Positions 8,429 to 16,773 of a stretch of DNA of 64,000 nucleotides are shown piece by piece. Position 1 is the stretch's first letter, and each line of letters begins with the position of its first letter. Both the position numbers and the translations under genes were made by a program. Below the pieces are notes generated by a model that made no database searches, was not told where the DNA came from, and saw only the letters and a list, made by a program, of their open reading frames with translations. This stretch comes from Streptomyces sp. GKU 895 (GTDB lineage: Bacteria > Actinomycetota > Actinomycetes > Streptomycetales > Streptomycetaceae), in the NCBI GenBank assembly GCA_002027195.1, contig MWJO01000034.1, positions 1 through 64,000 of the forward strand, given 5' to 3'.

Positions 8429-9335
8429 GGCCGGGCCGGCCGAACGCGCCCCTGAGGAGGGCCCGGAAGGCGTCCGCCGTCGGAGCCGTCTCGTCGGTGC
8501 GATGGGCGACCGAGATGGTACGGCGCAGATCCCCCGGTTCCAGCAGTCGTACCCCCACCGGTGTCACCGACGTCCGCGCCACCATCTCCGGGACGACCGC
8601 GACGCCGAGCCCCGCACTCACCAGCGCGCAGACCAGGGCGTACACAGGTGTCGCCACCAGTACGGACGCGGTGGCGCCGGCCCGGGCGAGGGCCGCCTCC
8701 ACGCCGCGCCGGGCGGGATGGTCCGGGGCCATGCTGATCAGCGGCTGGCCGGCGAGTTCGGTCAGGGGCAGGCGGGCGGTGCCCTCGGCAAGGGCATGCC
8801 CCGGGGCGGTCACCAGGACCAGCTCCTCCACCAGGACCGGCTCCACGCTGATGGACGCGGGCAGCGGTACCGGGTCCGCGGGCTCGTAGGAATGCGTCAG
8901 CGCCAGATCCACGTCACCGGCCGCCACCGCCACCACCCCGGTCGGCGGTTCGAGGTGGGCGACGGTCAGTTCCACGTCCGGATACGCCCGGCGGAACGCG
9001 CTCAGCACGGGCGGCAGCAGCTGGATGCCCGCGGTCTGGAAGGTGCCGAGCCGCAGCGTGCCGCCGGACATCCCGGTCAGCCGCGCGAGTTCATGGCGGG
9101 CCTGCTCCATCTCGTCCAGCACCCGGCGGGCCCGGGCCACCAGGAGCTCCCCGGCGCCCGTGAGCCGTGCGCCGCGGTGATGCCGTACGAGAAGGGCGGT
9201 GCCCGCCTCCCGCTCCAGTTTGGCCAGCTGCTGGGAGAGCGCGGGGGTGGTGTACCCGAGGCGCTGGGCGGCCCGGGTGATCGAGCCGGCCTCGGCGACG
9301 GCGACCAGCGCGGCGAGCCGGTTCGGGTCGTACAT
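8289..9335 (-). CDS. LysR-family transcriptional regulator
   Basis: The N-terminal winged helix (MYDPNRLAALVAVAEAGSIT..AAQRLGYTTPALSQQLAKLE) is followed by a type-2 periplasmic-binding-like effector domain (TLRLGTFQTAG, LTELAGQPLISM). Divergent from a LysE-type exporter, it probably regulates that gene in the lysG/lysE manner. The formal ORF (348 aa) overlaps the convergent HATPase gene by 140 bp. A one-base insertion in the GGCCGGCCC stretch near 8435 would place a TAG at 8425-8427 and give a normal 303-aa protein, so the last about 45 residues are probably spurious. Confidence 0.88.
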   Translation of the reverse strand: MYDPNRLAALVAVAEAGSITRAAQRLGYTTPALSQQLAKLEREAGTALLVRHHRGARLTGAGELLVARARRVLDEMEQARHELARLTGMSGGTLRLGTFQTAGIQLLPPVLSAFRRAYPDVELTVAHLEPPTGVVAVAAGDVDLALTHSYEPADPVPLPASISVEPVLVEELVLVTAPGHALAEGTARLPLTELAGQPLISMAPDHPARRGVEAALARAGATASVLVATPVYALVCALVSAGLGVAVVPEMVARTSVTPVGVRLLEPGDLRRTISVAHRTDETAPTADAFRALLRGAFGRPGPRALAVPPRTPAVPVPSTGVRWRPSCRPRGWGGLSACRRTPRSASG

Positions 9336-9424
9336 GCCGAGCCCCCAGCCTAAAGGGATGCTTAAGGAAGACTCAGGATATTCGACATACCTGCTGAAGG
9401 CTCACGCGCGGCAGGCTGACAGGC

Positions 9425-10060
9425 ATGGACGCACAGCTCATCGCCTTCACCGGGGTCGCCGCCGGCATGGTCGCCATGCCCGGCGCCGATTTCACCGTCG
9501 TCGTACGCAACGCACTGGTCTCCCGCCGGGCCGGTGTCGCCAGTGCCCTCGGTGTCGCGGGCGGGCTGCTGCTGCACACGGCGCTGGCGGTGGCCGGGGT
9601 CGCCGCTGTCCTGGCGGCCGTACCGGCACTGTTCCGTGCGCTCCAACTCCTGGGCGGTTCCTATGTGCTGTACCTGGGTGTACGGTCCCTGCGCTCACTG
9701 AGCGGTCCGCACACGGTGGTTGAGGACGCCGGGAGCGGCTCCGCGAGGCCTCTTCGGCAGGGGTTCGTCACCAACGCCCTCAATCCGAAGGCGCCCGTCA
9801 CCTTCCTGAGCCTGTTGCCGCAGTTCGTGCCGGACGGTTCGGCCGCGCTGCCCCGGACGCTGCTGCTGGCGCTGATCGTGGTGGTGCTCGCCCTGGTGTG
9901 GTTCCCGGCGGTGGCGCTGCTGGTGGACCGGCTGGGCCGGTGGCTCAGGCGGCCGCGGGCCGCGCGGCTCGTCGCGGGCGTCACCGGCACCGCGCTGACG
10001 GTGCTGGGCGTGGTCCTGCTCCTCGAACCGCTGCTCGCCCTCGACCGGGGAGCAGCCTGA
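9425..10060 (+). CDS. LysE/RhtB-family amino acid exporter
   Basis: 211-aa inner-membrane protein with about six hydrophobic segments and the family motifs MPGADFTVVVRNAL near the N-terminus, GGSYVLYLGVRSLRS, and FVTNALNPKAPVTFLSLLPQ. It is expected to export an amino acid or analogue; the substrate is not predictable. The 89-bp region to the divergent LysR gene probably holds the shared control site. Ends at a strong bidirectional terminator. Confidence 0.9.
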   Translation: MDAQLIAFTGVAAGMVAMPGADFTVVVRNALVSRRAGVASALGVAGGLLLHTALAVAGVAAVLAAVPALFRALQLLGGSYVLYLGVRSLRSLSGPHTVVEDAGSGSARPLRQGFVTNALNPKAPVTFLSLLPQFVPDGSAALPRTLLLALIVVVLALVWFPAVALLVDRLGRWLRRPRAARLVAGVTGTALTVLGVVLLLEPLLALDRGAA

Positions 10061-10063
10061 GGC

Positions 10064-10107
10064 CCCGCGGGGGCGGCGGCGGGTCAGGTCGCCGCCGCCC
10101 CCGCGGG
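10064..10107. terminator. strong bidirectional terminator
   Basis: Perfect 18-bp G/C stem (10064-10081 with 10090-10107) with an 8-nt loop, exactly between the convergent lysE-type and NlpC/P60 genes. Confidence 0.9.
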
Positions 10108-10111
10108 AAGG

Positions 10112-10585
10112 TCACTTGACCCGGCCGTACCAGACGCTCTTCGTCCAGATCTTCTGGAGCTTCACGACCTCCCCGCTCTTCGGGGAGTGCCAGATCTTCC
10201 CCTTCCCCGCGTAGATCCCGACGTGGTACACGCTCGACCCCGAGTGGAAGAACACGAGGTCGCCGGCCTTGCGGCTGCCGGCCGAGATGTGGCGGGTCTT
10301 GTTGTACTGCTGGGCCGCCGTCCGGGGCAGCTTCTTGCCCGCCTTCTTGTACGAGTACAGCGTGAGCCCGGAGCAGTCGAACCTGTGCGGCCCCGCGGCG
10401 CCCCACTTGTACGGGGAGCCCTTCTTGGAAGCCGCGACCTGGAGTGCCTTCGTCGCCGGTGTAGCGGCCTCGGCGTCGGATGCGACGCCCGGGACCACGA
10501 TGGAGCCGCCCACTGCGGCGATGGTGAGGGCCGAGGCGGTACCGGCTCGGGCCATCAGCGACGGGACACGATTGAGCGCAGACAT
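10112..10585 (-). CDS. secreted NlpC/P60 cell-wall endopeptidase
   Basis: 157 aa. An N-terminal signal peptide ending near DAEA is followed by one NlpC/P60 domain with catalytic Cys in HRFDCSGLTLYSY, His in VYHVGIYAGKG and a third polar residue in the WHSPKSGEV region. It probably cleaves peptidoglycan stem peptides during growth or germination. The ATG at 10585 has RBS GAAGGG; the TTG six bases further upstream is less likely. Its leader carries a ydaO-type riboswitch, linking the enzyme to c-di-AMP. Confidence 0.93.
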   Translation of the reverse strand: MSALNRVPSLMARAGTASALTIAAVGGSIVVPGVASDAEAATPATKALQVAASKKGSPYKWGAAGPHRFDCSGLTLYSYKKAGKKLPRTAAQQYNKTRHISAGSRKAGDLVFFHSGSSVYHVGIYAGKGKIWHSPKSGEVVKLQKIWTKSVWYGRVK

Positions 10586-10597
10586 GCGCAACCCTTC

Positions 10598-10730
10598 GTC
10601 AGCCGCCTGTGAAGGATGACCTGTCGGATTCGGGCTGGCGAAGTTGCCCGGCCGCGTACTGCGGCTTCACCCCAAGGGCTGCTCGGAACGGCCGTTGAGC
10701 GCTGTTCCGGCGACCCGTCGTGCTTGGGTC
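10598..10730 (-). promoter_or_regulatory. ydaO/yuaA-type (c-di-AMP) riboswitch
   Basis: Reading the minus strand from about 10720, the leader shows the conserved ydaO blocks: GGUCGCCGGAAC, then GGGGUGAAGCCGC, then GCGGCCGGGCAAC, GCCCGAAUCCGACAG and finally ACAGGCGGCUGACG just before the RBS. These are the pseudoknot and ligand-pocket segments of the class, in the right order and spacing. Ligand binding normally turns expression off. The class is common ahead of cell-wall hydrolase genes in actinobacteria. Exact ends are approximate. Confidence 0.88.
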
Positions 10731-11138
10731 CTCCACTCCTGCCGATCCACTCCTGTCGACCGGTCATCCGGGTGGCGGCAGGACTCGGCGTCCACCCGGA
10801 TCGCCCCGCCGCTGCGGCGGGGGCTTGTCGTCAGACAGGGATCTTCACGCACGGACACCCGAAAAACCCAATGGAATCGGGGATTTGTGGCGTTACTCAC
10901 CACTCACCCGTTCGGGTGGACACTCCTCTGTTCGAGGGACTGTCGAGGGGGTCGAGGAGCCTCGGACCAGCGACGGAACGTCTCATTCCGGCCTCGGGCT
11001 ACGCGCGTTGTGCAACCCTGACGGCCCCACAGAACGACGGGCGACTACTCCAAACGGGGGTACGTCTTTTGGTCCGTTTGAAAGCCGGTCCGGACGCCTC
11101 GCCGTCCCGGTCGGCTGTCCGGAACGGGCGCTTCCGCG
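10731..11138. other. long leader/upstream region without a recognisable gene
   Basis: About 400 bp between the riboswitch and the next gene. It contains a perfect 19-nt palindrome at 10804-10822 (CCCCGCCGCTGCGGCGGGG) and a lower-GC stretch around 10855-10900. It must contain the promoter of the riboswitch transcript (minus strand), but I could not fix convincing -35/-10 elements. Open frames here have no coding-like codon pattern. Confidence 0.5.
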
Positions 11139-11447
11139 TCAACTGCCGACGTGCGGCGGCACCGTGACCCGCGCCGTGCGCCGCTCACCGTCCAGGACGC
11201 GCAGCGCCCGCGCCAGGGTTGCGGCATGCAGCTCCGTCTCACCCCGCTGGTGCATCAGCGTCAGCGCGTCACGCAGCTCGGCCGCCTTGGCGACCAGTGC
11301 CTGCGCGGCCCGCAGCCCGCGGTAGGTGTCGCCGTGGTGCGCCGGGTTGATCCGGCCCAGCAGGTCGACCACGTCGAGATAACGGTCGATCAACTCGCCC
11401 TCGGCGCGCGTCAGTGCGGGCAGCGGCGGGAGTTCGGGTGGCAGCAT
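11139..11447 (-). CDS. conserved hypothetical protein downstream of clpP
   Basis: 102 aa, not recognised. It is probably all-helical, starting MLPPELPPLPALTRAEGEL and containing YRGLRAAQALVAKAAELRDA. No signal peptide, membrane segment or metal motif is visible. The ATG lies 7 bp after the clpP stop, so it is cotranscribed with that protease gene and could be an adaptor, substrate or unrelated passenger. Confidence 0.7.
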   Translation of the reverse strand: MLPPELPPLPALTRAEGELIDRYLDVVDLLGRINPAHHGDTYRGLRAAQALVAKAAELRDALTLMHQRGETELHAATLARALRVLDGERRTARVTVPPHVGS

Positions 11448-11454
11448 CGCCCGC

Positions 11455-12090
11455 TCACCGGGTGCCGGGCGCGGGACGCGAGGCCTTGCGGCTGGGGATG
11501 ATCTGATCCACCAGGCCGTATCCCAGGGCCTCTTGAGCGGTGAGGATCTTGTCCCGCTCGATGTCCTCGGTGACTTGCTCCCGGCTGCGCCCGGTGTGCT
11601 GGACGAGCATCTCCTCCAGACGGTCGCGGACGCGCCCCAACTCAGCCGCGCGGATGGCCAGATCGCTGGCCTGCCCCTCCACCGGCTCGGTCAGCGAGGG
11701 TTGGTGGATCACCATGCGGGCACCCGGCAGCGCGAACCGCTTGCCGGGGGTGCCGGCCGCGAGCAGGACGGCCGCGGACGATCCGGCCTGCCCCAGGCAG
11801 ATGGTCTCCACGTCGCACGTGACGAACTGCATCGTGTCGTAGATCGCCGACATGGCACTGAAGGAGCCGCCGGGGGAGTTGATGTAGAGCGAGATGTCCC
11901 GGTCCGGGTCCTGGTGCTCGAGGTGCATGAACTGCGCCATCACGTCGTTCGCGGAGATGTCGTCCACCGCGGTGCCGAGGAAGACGATTCGCTCCTCCAA
12001 CAGCTTCGAGTACGGGTCCATCGTCTTGCTGCCGGAACTCGTGCGTTCGGTGAACTCGGGCAGGACGTGGCGGGCGGTCGGTCGGGTCAT
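11455..12090 (-). CDS. clpP: ATP-dependent Clp protease proteolytic subunit (ClpP paralogue)
   Basis: 211 aa, the normal ClpP size. The catalytic triad is visible: Ser104 in GQAGSSAAVLL, His129 in MVIHQP and Asp180 in ERDKILTAQEALGYGLVDQI. It is a stand-alone gene, not the tig-clpP1-clpP2-clpX arrangement, so it is one of the accessory Streptomyces ClpP paralogues and may need another ClpP to form an active tetradecamer. The ATG at 12090 has an excellent RBS (AAGGAGGGG). Divergent from a Phd/YefM-type gene with only 63 bp between starts; a TGTACA-type operator lies there. Confidence 0.93.
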   Translation of the reverse strand: MTRPTARHVLPEFTERTSSGSKTMDPYSKLLEERIVFLGTAVDDISANDVMAQFMHLEHQDPDRDISLYINSPGGSFSAMSAIYDTMQFVTCDVETICLGQAGSSAAVLLAAGTPGKRFALPGARMVIHQPSLTEPVEGQASDLAIRAAELGRVRDRLEEMLVQHTGRSREQVTEDIERDKILTAQEALGYGLVDQIIPSRKASRPAPGTR

Positions 12091-12120
12091 GGGTACCCCT
12101 CCTTCGGCGTCTGTAAAAAA

Positions 12121-12135
12121 TGTACAGGATGTACG
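12121..12135. promoter_or_regulatory. candidate YefM/Phd operator with two TGTACA-type motifs
   Basis: TGTACA-GGA-TGTACG in the 63-bp divergent region between clpP and the antitoxin-like gene. TGTACA is the known core recognised by E. coli YefM-YoeB at its own operator, where two such palindromes are present. Here the motifs are 9 bp apart and overlap the predicted promoter of the antitoxin gene, suggesting autoregulation and possible control of clpP. Confidence 0.55.
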
Positions 12136-12141
12136 TGACGT

Positions 12142-12147
12142 TATGAT
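12142..12147 (+). promoter_or_regulatory. -10 element giving a probable leaderless transcript
   Basis: TATGAT ends 6 nt before the ATG at 12154, and no Shine-Dalgarno sequence precedes that ATG. Transcription would start at or next to the start codon. The operator motif lies where the -35 and spacer would be. Confidence 0.45.
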
Positions 12148-12153
12148 GGGGGT

Positions 12154-12441
12154 ATGGCCTACGAGATTCCGGTGACGCAAGCCAGGGCTGAACTCGCCGA
12201 CCTGATCAACCGAGTGGTGTACGGCGGTGAGCGTGTCGTCGTCACGCGGCACGGCAAGCCGCTCGTCGCCCTGGTCTCCGCCGCCGATCTCGAACGGCTG
12301 GAGGGGCTCCAGGAGCGTCCGGAGTCCGCCGAGGAGCAGGTGATCAGCGCGGTCTCGACCGTGCGCGAGCTGTCCTCGCCGCCCCGCGAGCCGCAGCGGT
12401 TCGGCATCGCGGCCCACCACCGGGGCACGGGCGCCTCGTAG
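12154..12441 (+). CDS. Phd/YefM-family antitoxin-like protein
   Basis: 95 aa with the family N-terminus MAYEIPVTQARAELADLINR, then RVVVTRHGKPLVALVSAADLERLE. The N-terminal half is the DNA-binding fold; the C-terminal half would normally neutralise a toxin. No toxin gene follows: the next plus-strand gene is a TetR about 1.2 kb away. It is therefore an orphan antitoxin or a solo regulator. Divergent from clpP, whose product family degrades such antitoxins. Confidence 0.88.
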   Translation: MAYEIPVTQARAELADLINRVVYGGERVVVTRHGKPLVALVSAADLERLEGLQERPESAEEQVISAVSTVRELSSPPREPQRFGIAAHHRGTGAS

Positions 12442-12518
12442 CGGGGACAGGAAAGAAGAAGACCGCACACCTCCGTCCGCTACAGCGGAGGTGCACGGCC
12501 GGTTCCAGGGTGCCCGCG

Positions 12519-13531
12519 TCAGCCGGTGGCCACCAGCTCTCGTTCCGCGGCGGGTGCGGGGCTCTGCTTCCGCGCCTTGAGCGCCTTCCCCAGCAGCACG
12601 GCGCCCAGGCCGAGCGCGGCCCACCAGGCCAGGGTGAGGGCGGGGCCGGTCGCCGCGGCGCCGTCGAAGTACGCCACCGACCTCAGCAGGGTCGCGCTCG
12701 CGCCCGGCGGCAGCCACTGGCCGATCGCGCCGACCGGCTCGGGGAGCATCTGCGGCGCCGAGGCGCCCCGGAGAACGGGTTCCCGAAGAGCATGATCGCG
12801 CCGACGCGATCCCGATCCCGGCGGTGCCCAGGAGGGCGGCGAGGCCGGCGACGGCAGCGCTCACCGCCAGCGTCGCCAGCCCGAACACCCCCGCCTCCGC
12901 CCACCCAGTCGCCGGTGAGGACACCGAGCCAGCTGTCCGCGACCCCGGCGGCGGCCACGCCCACCAGGGCCGAGGCGCCGGCCAGGGCGACCGCGGCACG
13001 CGTCCCGCGCAGCCCGCTCACGGTCACCACCGCGCCAGCGGCGATCCCGGCCAGGGCCAGCGGCAGCACGCTGGCGTTCAGGGCCGCGCCCCGCGGGTCC
13101 TTGGCGGGCGCCGCCACCACGTCGACCGTCCTGACCTGGGTGCCTTGGGCCGCCGCCGGCTCCGCCACGGCCTGCTGGAGCAGCTGCGCCACGACCGGGC
13201 TCGCGGCCGACGCGGTCAGCAGCTCGGGCCCCTGGGCGGTGACGACGACCGCGCCGTATACGGTCCGGTCCTCGACGGCGTCCCGGGCGGCGGCCTCGTC
13301 CGCGTAGTGGTGGATCTCGAACGCGCCCTTGTGCCGCGCCAGTTGCTGTTCGACCTGGGCGGTCGCGGCGGCGGGACCGGCCACGCCGAGCGGCAGGTCG
13401 CGGGGTGCGGTGCGGGCCGCGGGCCAGGCGAAGGCCCACAGGGCGAGCGCGGCGAGGAGCGGGACGAGGACGACGACCGCGAGCAGACGGCGAGGGGTGC
13501 CGCTGGGCGCCGTAGCGGAAGCGGTGGACAT
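12519..13531 (-). pseudogene. membrane protein of the YhgE/DUF3533 (ABC-2-like) type, frameshifted
   Basis: The N-terminal part (ATG at 13531) has one membrane anchor, LLAVVVLVPLLAALALWAFA, and an extracytoplasmic domain. The C-terminal membrane segments are spread over three frames: GVFGLATLAVSAAVAGLAAL near 12850, AIMLFGNPFSGA near 12790, and a final frame from 12749 ending at 12519 (WWAALGLGAVLLGKALKARK). At least three indels between about 12760 and 12905 explain this, probably sequence errors. It is divergent from a TetR gene and probably controlled by it, as is typical for such efflux-like proteins. Confidence 0.75.
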
Positions 13532-13578
13532 GGGGTGGCCTTCCTGGCTCGGACGGGCTGGGATTTATAGAGAATGAT

Positions 13579-13647
13579 CGTTCGTTTTTTATTTCGCTCC
13601 CACCGTGCTGCCGAACGCGCGTCTTGTCAAGAAGGAACGTTCGTTTT
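13579..13647. promoter_or_regulatory. paired direct repeats, candidate TetR operator
   Basis: The 10-mer CGTTCGTTTT occurs at 13579-13588 and again at 13638-13647, in the 128-bp divergent region between the membrane protein and the TetR gene. The second copy overlaps a GAACGTTC palindrome (13635-13642). Confidence 0.5.
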
Positions 13648-13659
13648 AGATTGAGGACC

Positions 13660-14307
13660 ATGGCCCGCGTATCCCAGGAACACCTCGACGCCCGCCGCCG
13701 GCAGATCCTCGACGGTGCCGCGATCTGCTTCGCCCGCAACGGCTTCCACGCCACGTCCATGCAGGACGTGCTGAAGGAGGTCGATCTGTCGGCCGGGGCC
13801 GTGTACCGCTACTTCAGCGGCAAGGAGGCCCTCATCGCGGCCATCGTCGAGGAGGTGCTCGGCCAGGTCCGCGACGGGTTCGAAGAGGCGGCTCTCGGCA
13901 GCCCGCCCCCGCCGCCGGACCTCCTGGCGGCGACGGTGCTCGCCCGGATCCTCGCCACCAAGGAGTTCCTGACCGTGGACGGGCGGCCCGCGTTCCCGCG
14001 CCTCGTCGTCCAGGTGTGGACGGAAACGCTCCGCAACGAGGAACTCGCGGGCGTCCTGCGCGACGGCTACGGCGGGGTACGGCAGACCTGGGGGCGGATC
14101 GTCCAGGCCTACCAGGACGCCGGAATGATGCGCTCGGACATGTCCCCGGACCACGTGGCCCGCACCATGATGGCCGCGGTCATGGGCTTCCTCGCCCAGC
14201 AGGCTCTGTTCGGGCCGGTGCCGACCGACGTCCTCCGTGACGGGCTGCGGGCGTTGATGAGCGTGCGGGACGGTCGCGACGCAACCGATGGATCACAGCT
14301 CGGTTAA
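13660..14307 (+). CDS. TetR-family transcriptional repressor
   Basis: 215 aa. The N-terminal HTH is intact (GAAICFARNGFHATSMQDV, LSAGAVYRYFSGKEALIAAI); the C-terminal ligand domain is family-variable. It is divergent from the YhgE-like membrane gene, its likely target. Its stop codon lies inside the putative GlnR box of the urease operon. Confidence 0.92.
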   Translation: MARVSQEHLDARRRQILDGAAICFARNGFHATSMQDVLKEVDLSAGAVYRYFSGKEALIAAIVEEVLGQVRDGFEEAALGSPPPPPDLLAATVLARILATKEFLTVDGRPAFPRLVVQVWTETLRNEELAGVLRDGYGGVRQTWGRIVQAYQDAGMMRSDMSPDHVARTMMAAVMGFLAQQALFGPVPTDVLRDGLRALMSVRDGRDATDGSQLG

Positions 14308-14319
14308 CTTGCTTGAAAC
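14304..14319 (+). promoter_or_regulatory. candidate GlnR box upstream of the urease operon
   Basis: TTAAC-TTGCTT-GAAAC matches the actinobacterial GlnR half-site pair gTnAc-n6-GaAAc except for the weak first base. It lies 100 bp upstream of the ureA start. GlnR control of urease genes is established in S. coelicolor. A second box pair was not found. Confidence 0.55.
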
Positions 14320-14418
14320 CCGGTCCAACTAGCCTCTCGGCACGCCACCAGGGACTTTGCCCGGCGGCTGCGGCAACCGGACCCCGCACGGTCCGGAGCG
14401 AGGACTGTGAGGTGGGAC

Positions 14419-14721
<303 letters not shown>

Positions 14722-14732
14722 CGGGGGCCGCC

Positions 14733-15044
14733 GTGATTCCCGGAGAGATCCTCTTCGCCGAGGACTCGATCGTCTACAACGAGGGCCGTGAGGTCACCCG
14801 GCTGACCGTCCTCAACGCCGCCGACCGGCCCGTCCAGGTCGGCTCCCACTACCACTTCGCCGAGGCCAACCCCGGCCTGGAGTTCGACCGCGCCGCCGCG
14901 CGCGGCAAGCGGCTGAACGTCGCCGCCGGCACCGCCGTGCGCTTCGAGCCCGGAATCCCCGTCGACGTCGAACTCGTCCCGCTGGCCGGTGCCCGGATCG
15001 TGCCCGGACTGCGCGGGGAGACCGGAGGTGCCCTCGATGCCTGA
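14733..15044 (+). CDS. ureB: urease beta subunit
   Basis: 103 aa from a GTG at 14733. It contains the UreB core NAADRPVQVGSHYHFAEANPG and the end PLAGARIVPGLRGE. It overlaps ureC by 8 bp, consistent with coupled production of a 1:1:1 complex. Confidence 0.96.
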   Translation: MIPGEILFAEDSIVYNEGREVTRLTVLNAADRPVQVGSHYHFAEANPGLEFDRAAARGKRLNVAAGTAVRFEPGIPVDVELVPLAGARIVPGLRGETGGALDA

Positions 15045-16758
15045 GATCTCGCGTGCCGCGTACGCCGATCTGTTCGGCCCGACGACCGGCGACCGCATCC
15101 GGCTCGCCGACACCGATCTGATCGTCGAGATCGAGGAGGATCGTTCCGGCGGTCCCGGACTCGCCGGTGACGAGGCCGTGTTCGGCGGTGGCAAGGTGAT
15201 CCGCGAGTCCATGGGCCAGGCGCGTGCTACGCGCGCAGACGGCACTCCGGACACCGTCATCACCGGTGCCGTGATCATCGACCACTGGGGGATCGTCAAG
15301 GCCGACGTCGGCATCCGCGACGGCCGGATCACCGCCATCGGCAAGGCCGGCAACCCCGACACCATGGACGGCGTCCACCCGGACCTGGTGCTCGGCCCCG
15401 AGACCGAGATCATCGCGGGCAACGGGCGCATCCTCACGGCCGGCGCGGTCGACGCGCACGTCCACTTCATCTGCCCGCAGATCGCCGACGAGGCGCTGGC
15501 CGCGGGCGTGACGACCCTGGTGGGCGGTGGCACCGGCCCCGCCGAGGGGTCGAAGGCCACGACGGTGACGCCCGGCCCGTGGCACCTCGCCCGGATGCTG
15601 GAGGCGATGGAGCAGTACCCGCTCAACATCGGCTTCCTCGGCAAGGGCAACACCGTCTCGCACGAGGCGATGCTGTCCCAGATCCGGGGCGGCGCGCTGG
15701 GGCTGAAGCTCCACGAGGACTGGGGTTCGACGCCCGCGGTCATCGACGCCTCGCTGACGGTGGCGGACCAGACCGGCATCCAGGTCGCCATCCACACCGA
15801 CACCCTGAACGAGGCCGGCTTCGTCGGCGACACGCTCGCGGCGATCGCCGGCCGCGGCATCCACGCGTACCACACCGAGGGTGCGGGCGGCGGGCACGCG
15901 CCCGACATCATGACCGTCGTCTCCGAGCCGCACGTGCTGCCCAGCTCGACCAACCCGACCCGGCCGTTCACCGTCAACACCGCCGAGGAACACCTCGACA
16001 TGCTGATGGTGTGCCACCACCTCAACCCGGCGGTGCCGGAGGACCTGGCCTTCGCCGAGTCCCGGATCCGGCCGACGACCATCGGCGCGGAGGACATCCT
16101 CCACGACCTCGGCGCCATCTCGATCATCTCGTCCGACGCCCAGGCCATGGGACGGGTCGGCGAGGTCGTCATGCGGACCTGGCAGACCGCGCATGTCATG
16201 AAGCGCAAGCGGGGCGCGCTGCCCGGGGACGGCCGGGCCGACAACCACCGGGTCCGGCGGTACGTCGCCAAGTACACGATCAACCCGGCGATCGCGCAGG
16301 GCCTGGCACGCGAGATCGGCTCGGTGGAGACCGGCAAGCTCGCCGACCTCGTGCTGTGGGAGCCCGCGTTCTTCGGCGTCAAGCCGCATCTCGTCGTCAA
16401 GGGCGGCCAGATCGCCTACGCGCAGATGGGTGACGCCAACGCCTCGATCCCGACCCCGCAGCCGATCCTGCCGCGTCCGATGTACGGGGCGATCGGGCGG
16501 GCGCCCGCGACCAACTCGTTCAACTTCGTCGCGCCGCTGGCGATCGAGGACGGGCTGCCGGAGCGGCTGCAACTCGGCAAGCGCTTCGTCGCCATCGACT
16601 CGACACGCGGGGTGACCAAGGCGGACATGCGGGAGAACGACGCGCGTCCCTCGGTGCGGGTCGATCCCGACAGCTTCGCCGTGCACATCGACGGGGAGCT
16701 GGTCGAGGCGACTCCGGCGGCCGAACTGCCCCTGGCCCAGCGTTACTTCCTGTTCTGA
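15037..16758 (+). CDS. ureC: urease alpha (catalytic) subunit
   Basis: 573 aa, normal length. The nickel site is intact: HVHFICPQ, the carbamylated lysine in GLKLHEDWG, the downstream histidines in VAIHTDTLNE and HTEGAGGGHAPD, and the mobile flap MVCHHLNP. The start at ATG 15037 (MPEISRAAYADLFGPT) follows GGAGG at 15024; the longer reading from 14989 lies inside ureB. No frame problem. Confidence 0.98.
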   Translation: MPEISRAAYADLFGPTTGDRIRLADTDLIVEIEEDRSGGPGLAGDEAVFGGGKVIRESMGQARATRADGTPDTVITGAVIIDHWGIVKADVGIRDGRITAIGKAGNPDTMDGVHPDLVLGPETEIIAGNGRILTAGAVDAHVHFICPQIADEALAAGVTTLVGGGTGPAEGSKATTVTPGPWHLARMLEAMEQYPLNIGFLGKGNTVSHEAMLSQIRGGALGLKLHEDWGSTPAVIDASLTVADQTGIQVAIHTDTLNEAGFVGDTLAAIAGRGIHAYHTEGAGGGHAPDIMTVVSEPHVLPSSTNPTRPFTVNTAEEHLDMLMVCHHLNPAVPEDLAFAESRIRPTTIGAEDILHDLGAISIISSDAQAMGRVGEVVMRTWQTAHVMKRKRGALPGDGRADNHRVRRYVAKYTINPAIAQGLAREIGSVETGKLADLVLWEPAFFGVKPHLVVKGGQIAYAQMGDANASIPTPQPILPRPMYGAIGRAPATNSFNFVAPLAIEDGLPERLQLGKRFVAIDSTRGVTKADMRENDARPSVRVDPDSFAVHIDGELVEATPAAELPLAQRYFLF

Positions 16759-16773
16759 TGGGGCGGGAACGCG

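Noticed and set aside
10616..11325. Plus-strand ORFs of 183 and 201 aa opposite the riboswitch
   Set aside because: They run through the structured RNA region and the antisense of a real gene, with no RBS or homology.
12442..12518. A toxin gene after the Phd/YefM-like gene
   Set aside because: Only 77 bp before the convergent membrane gene; no ORF with RelE/YoeB or Doc features.
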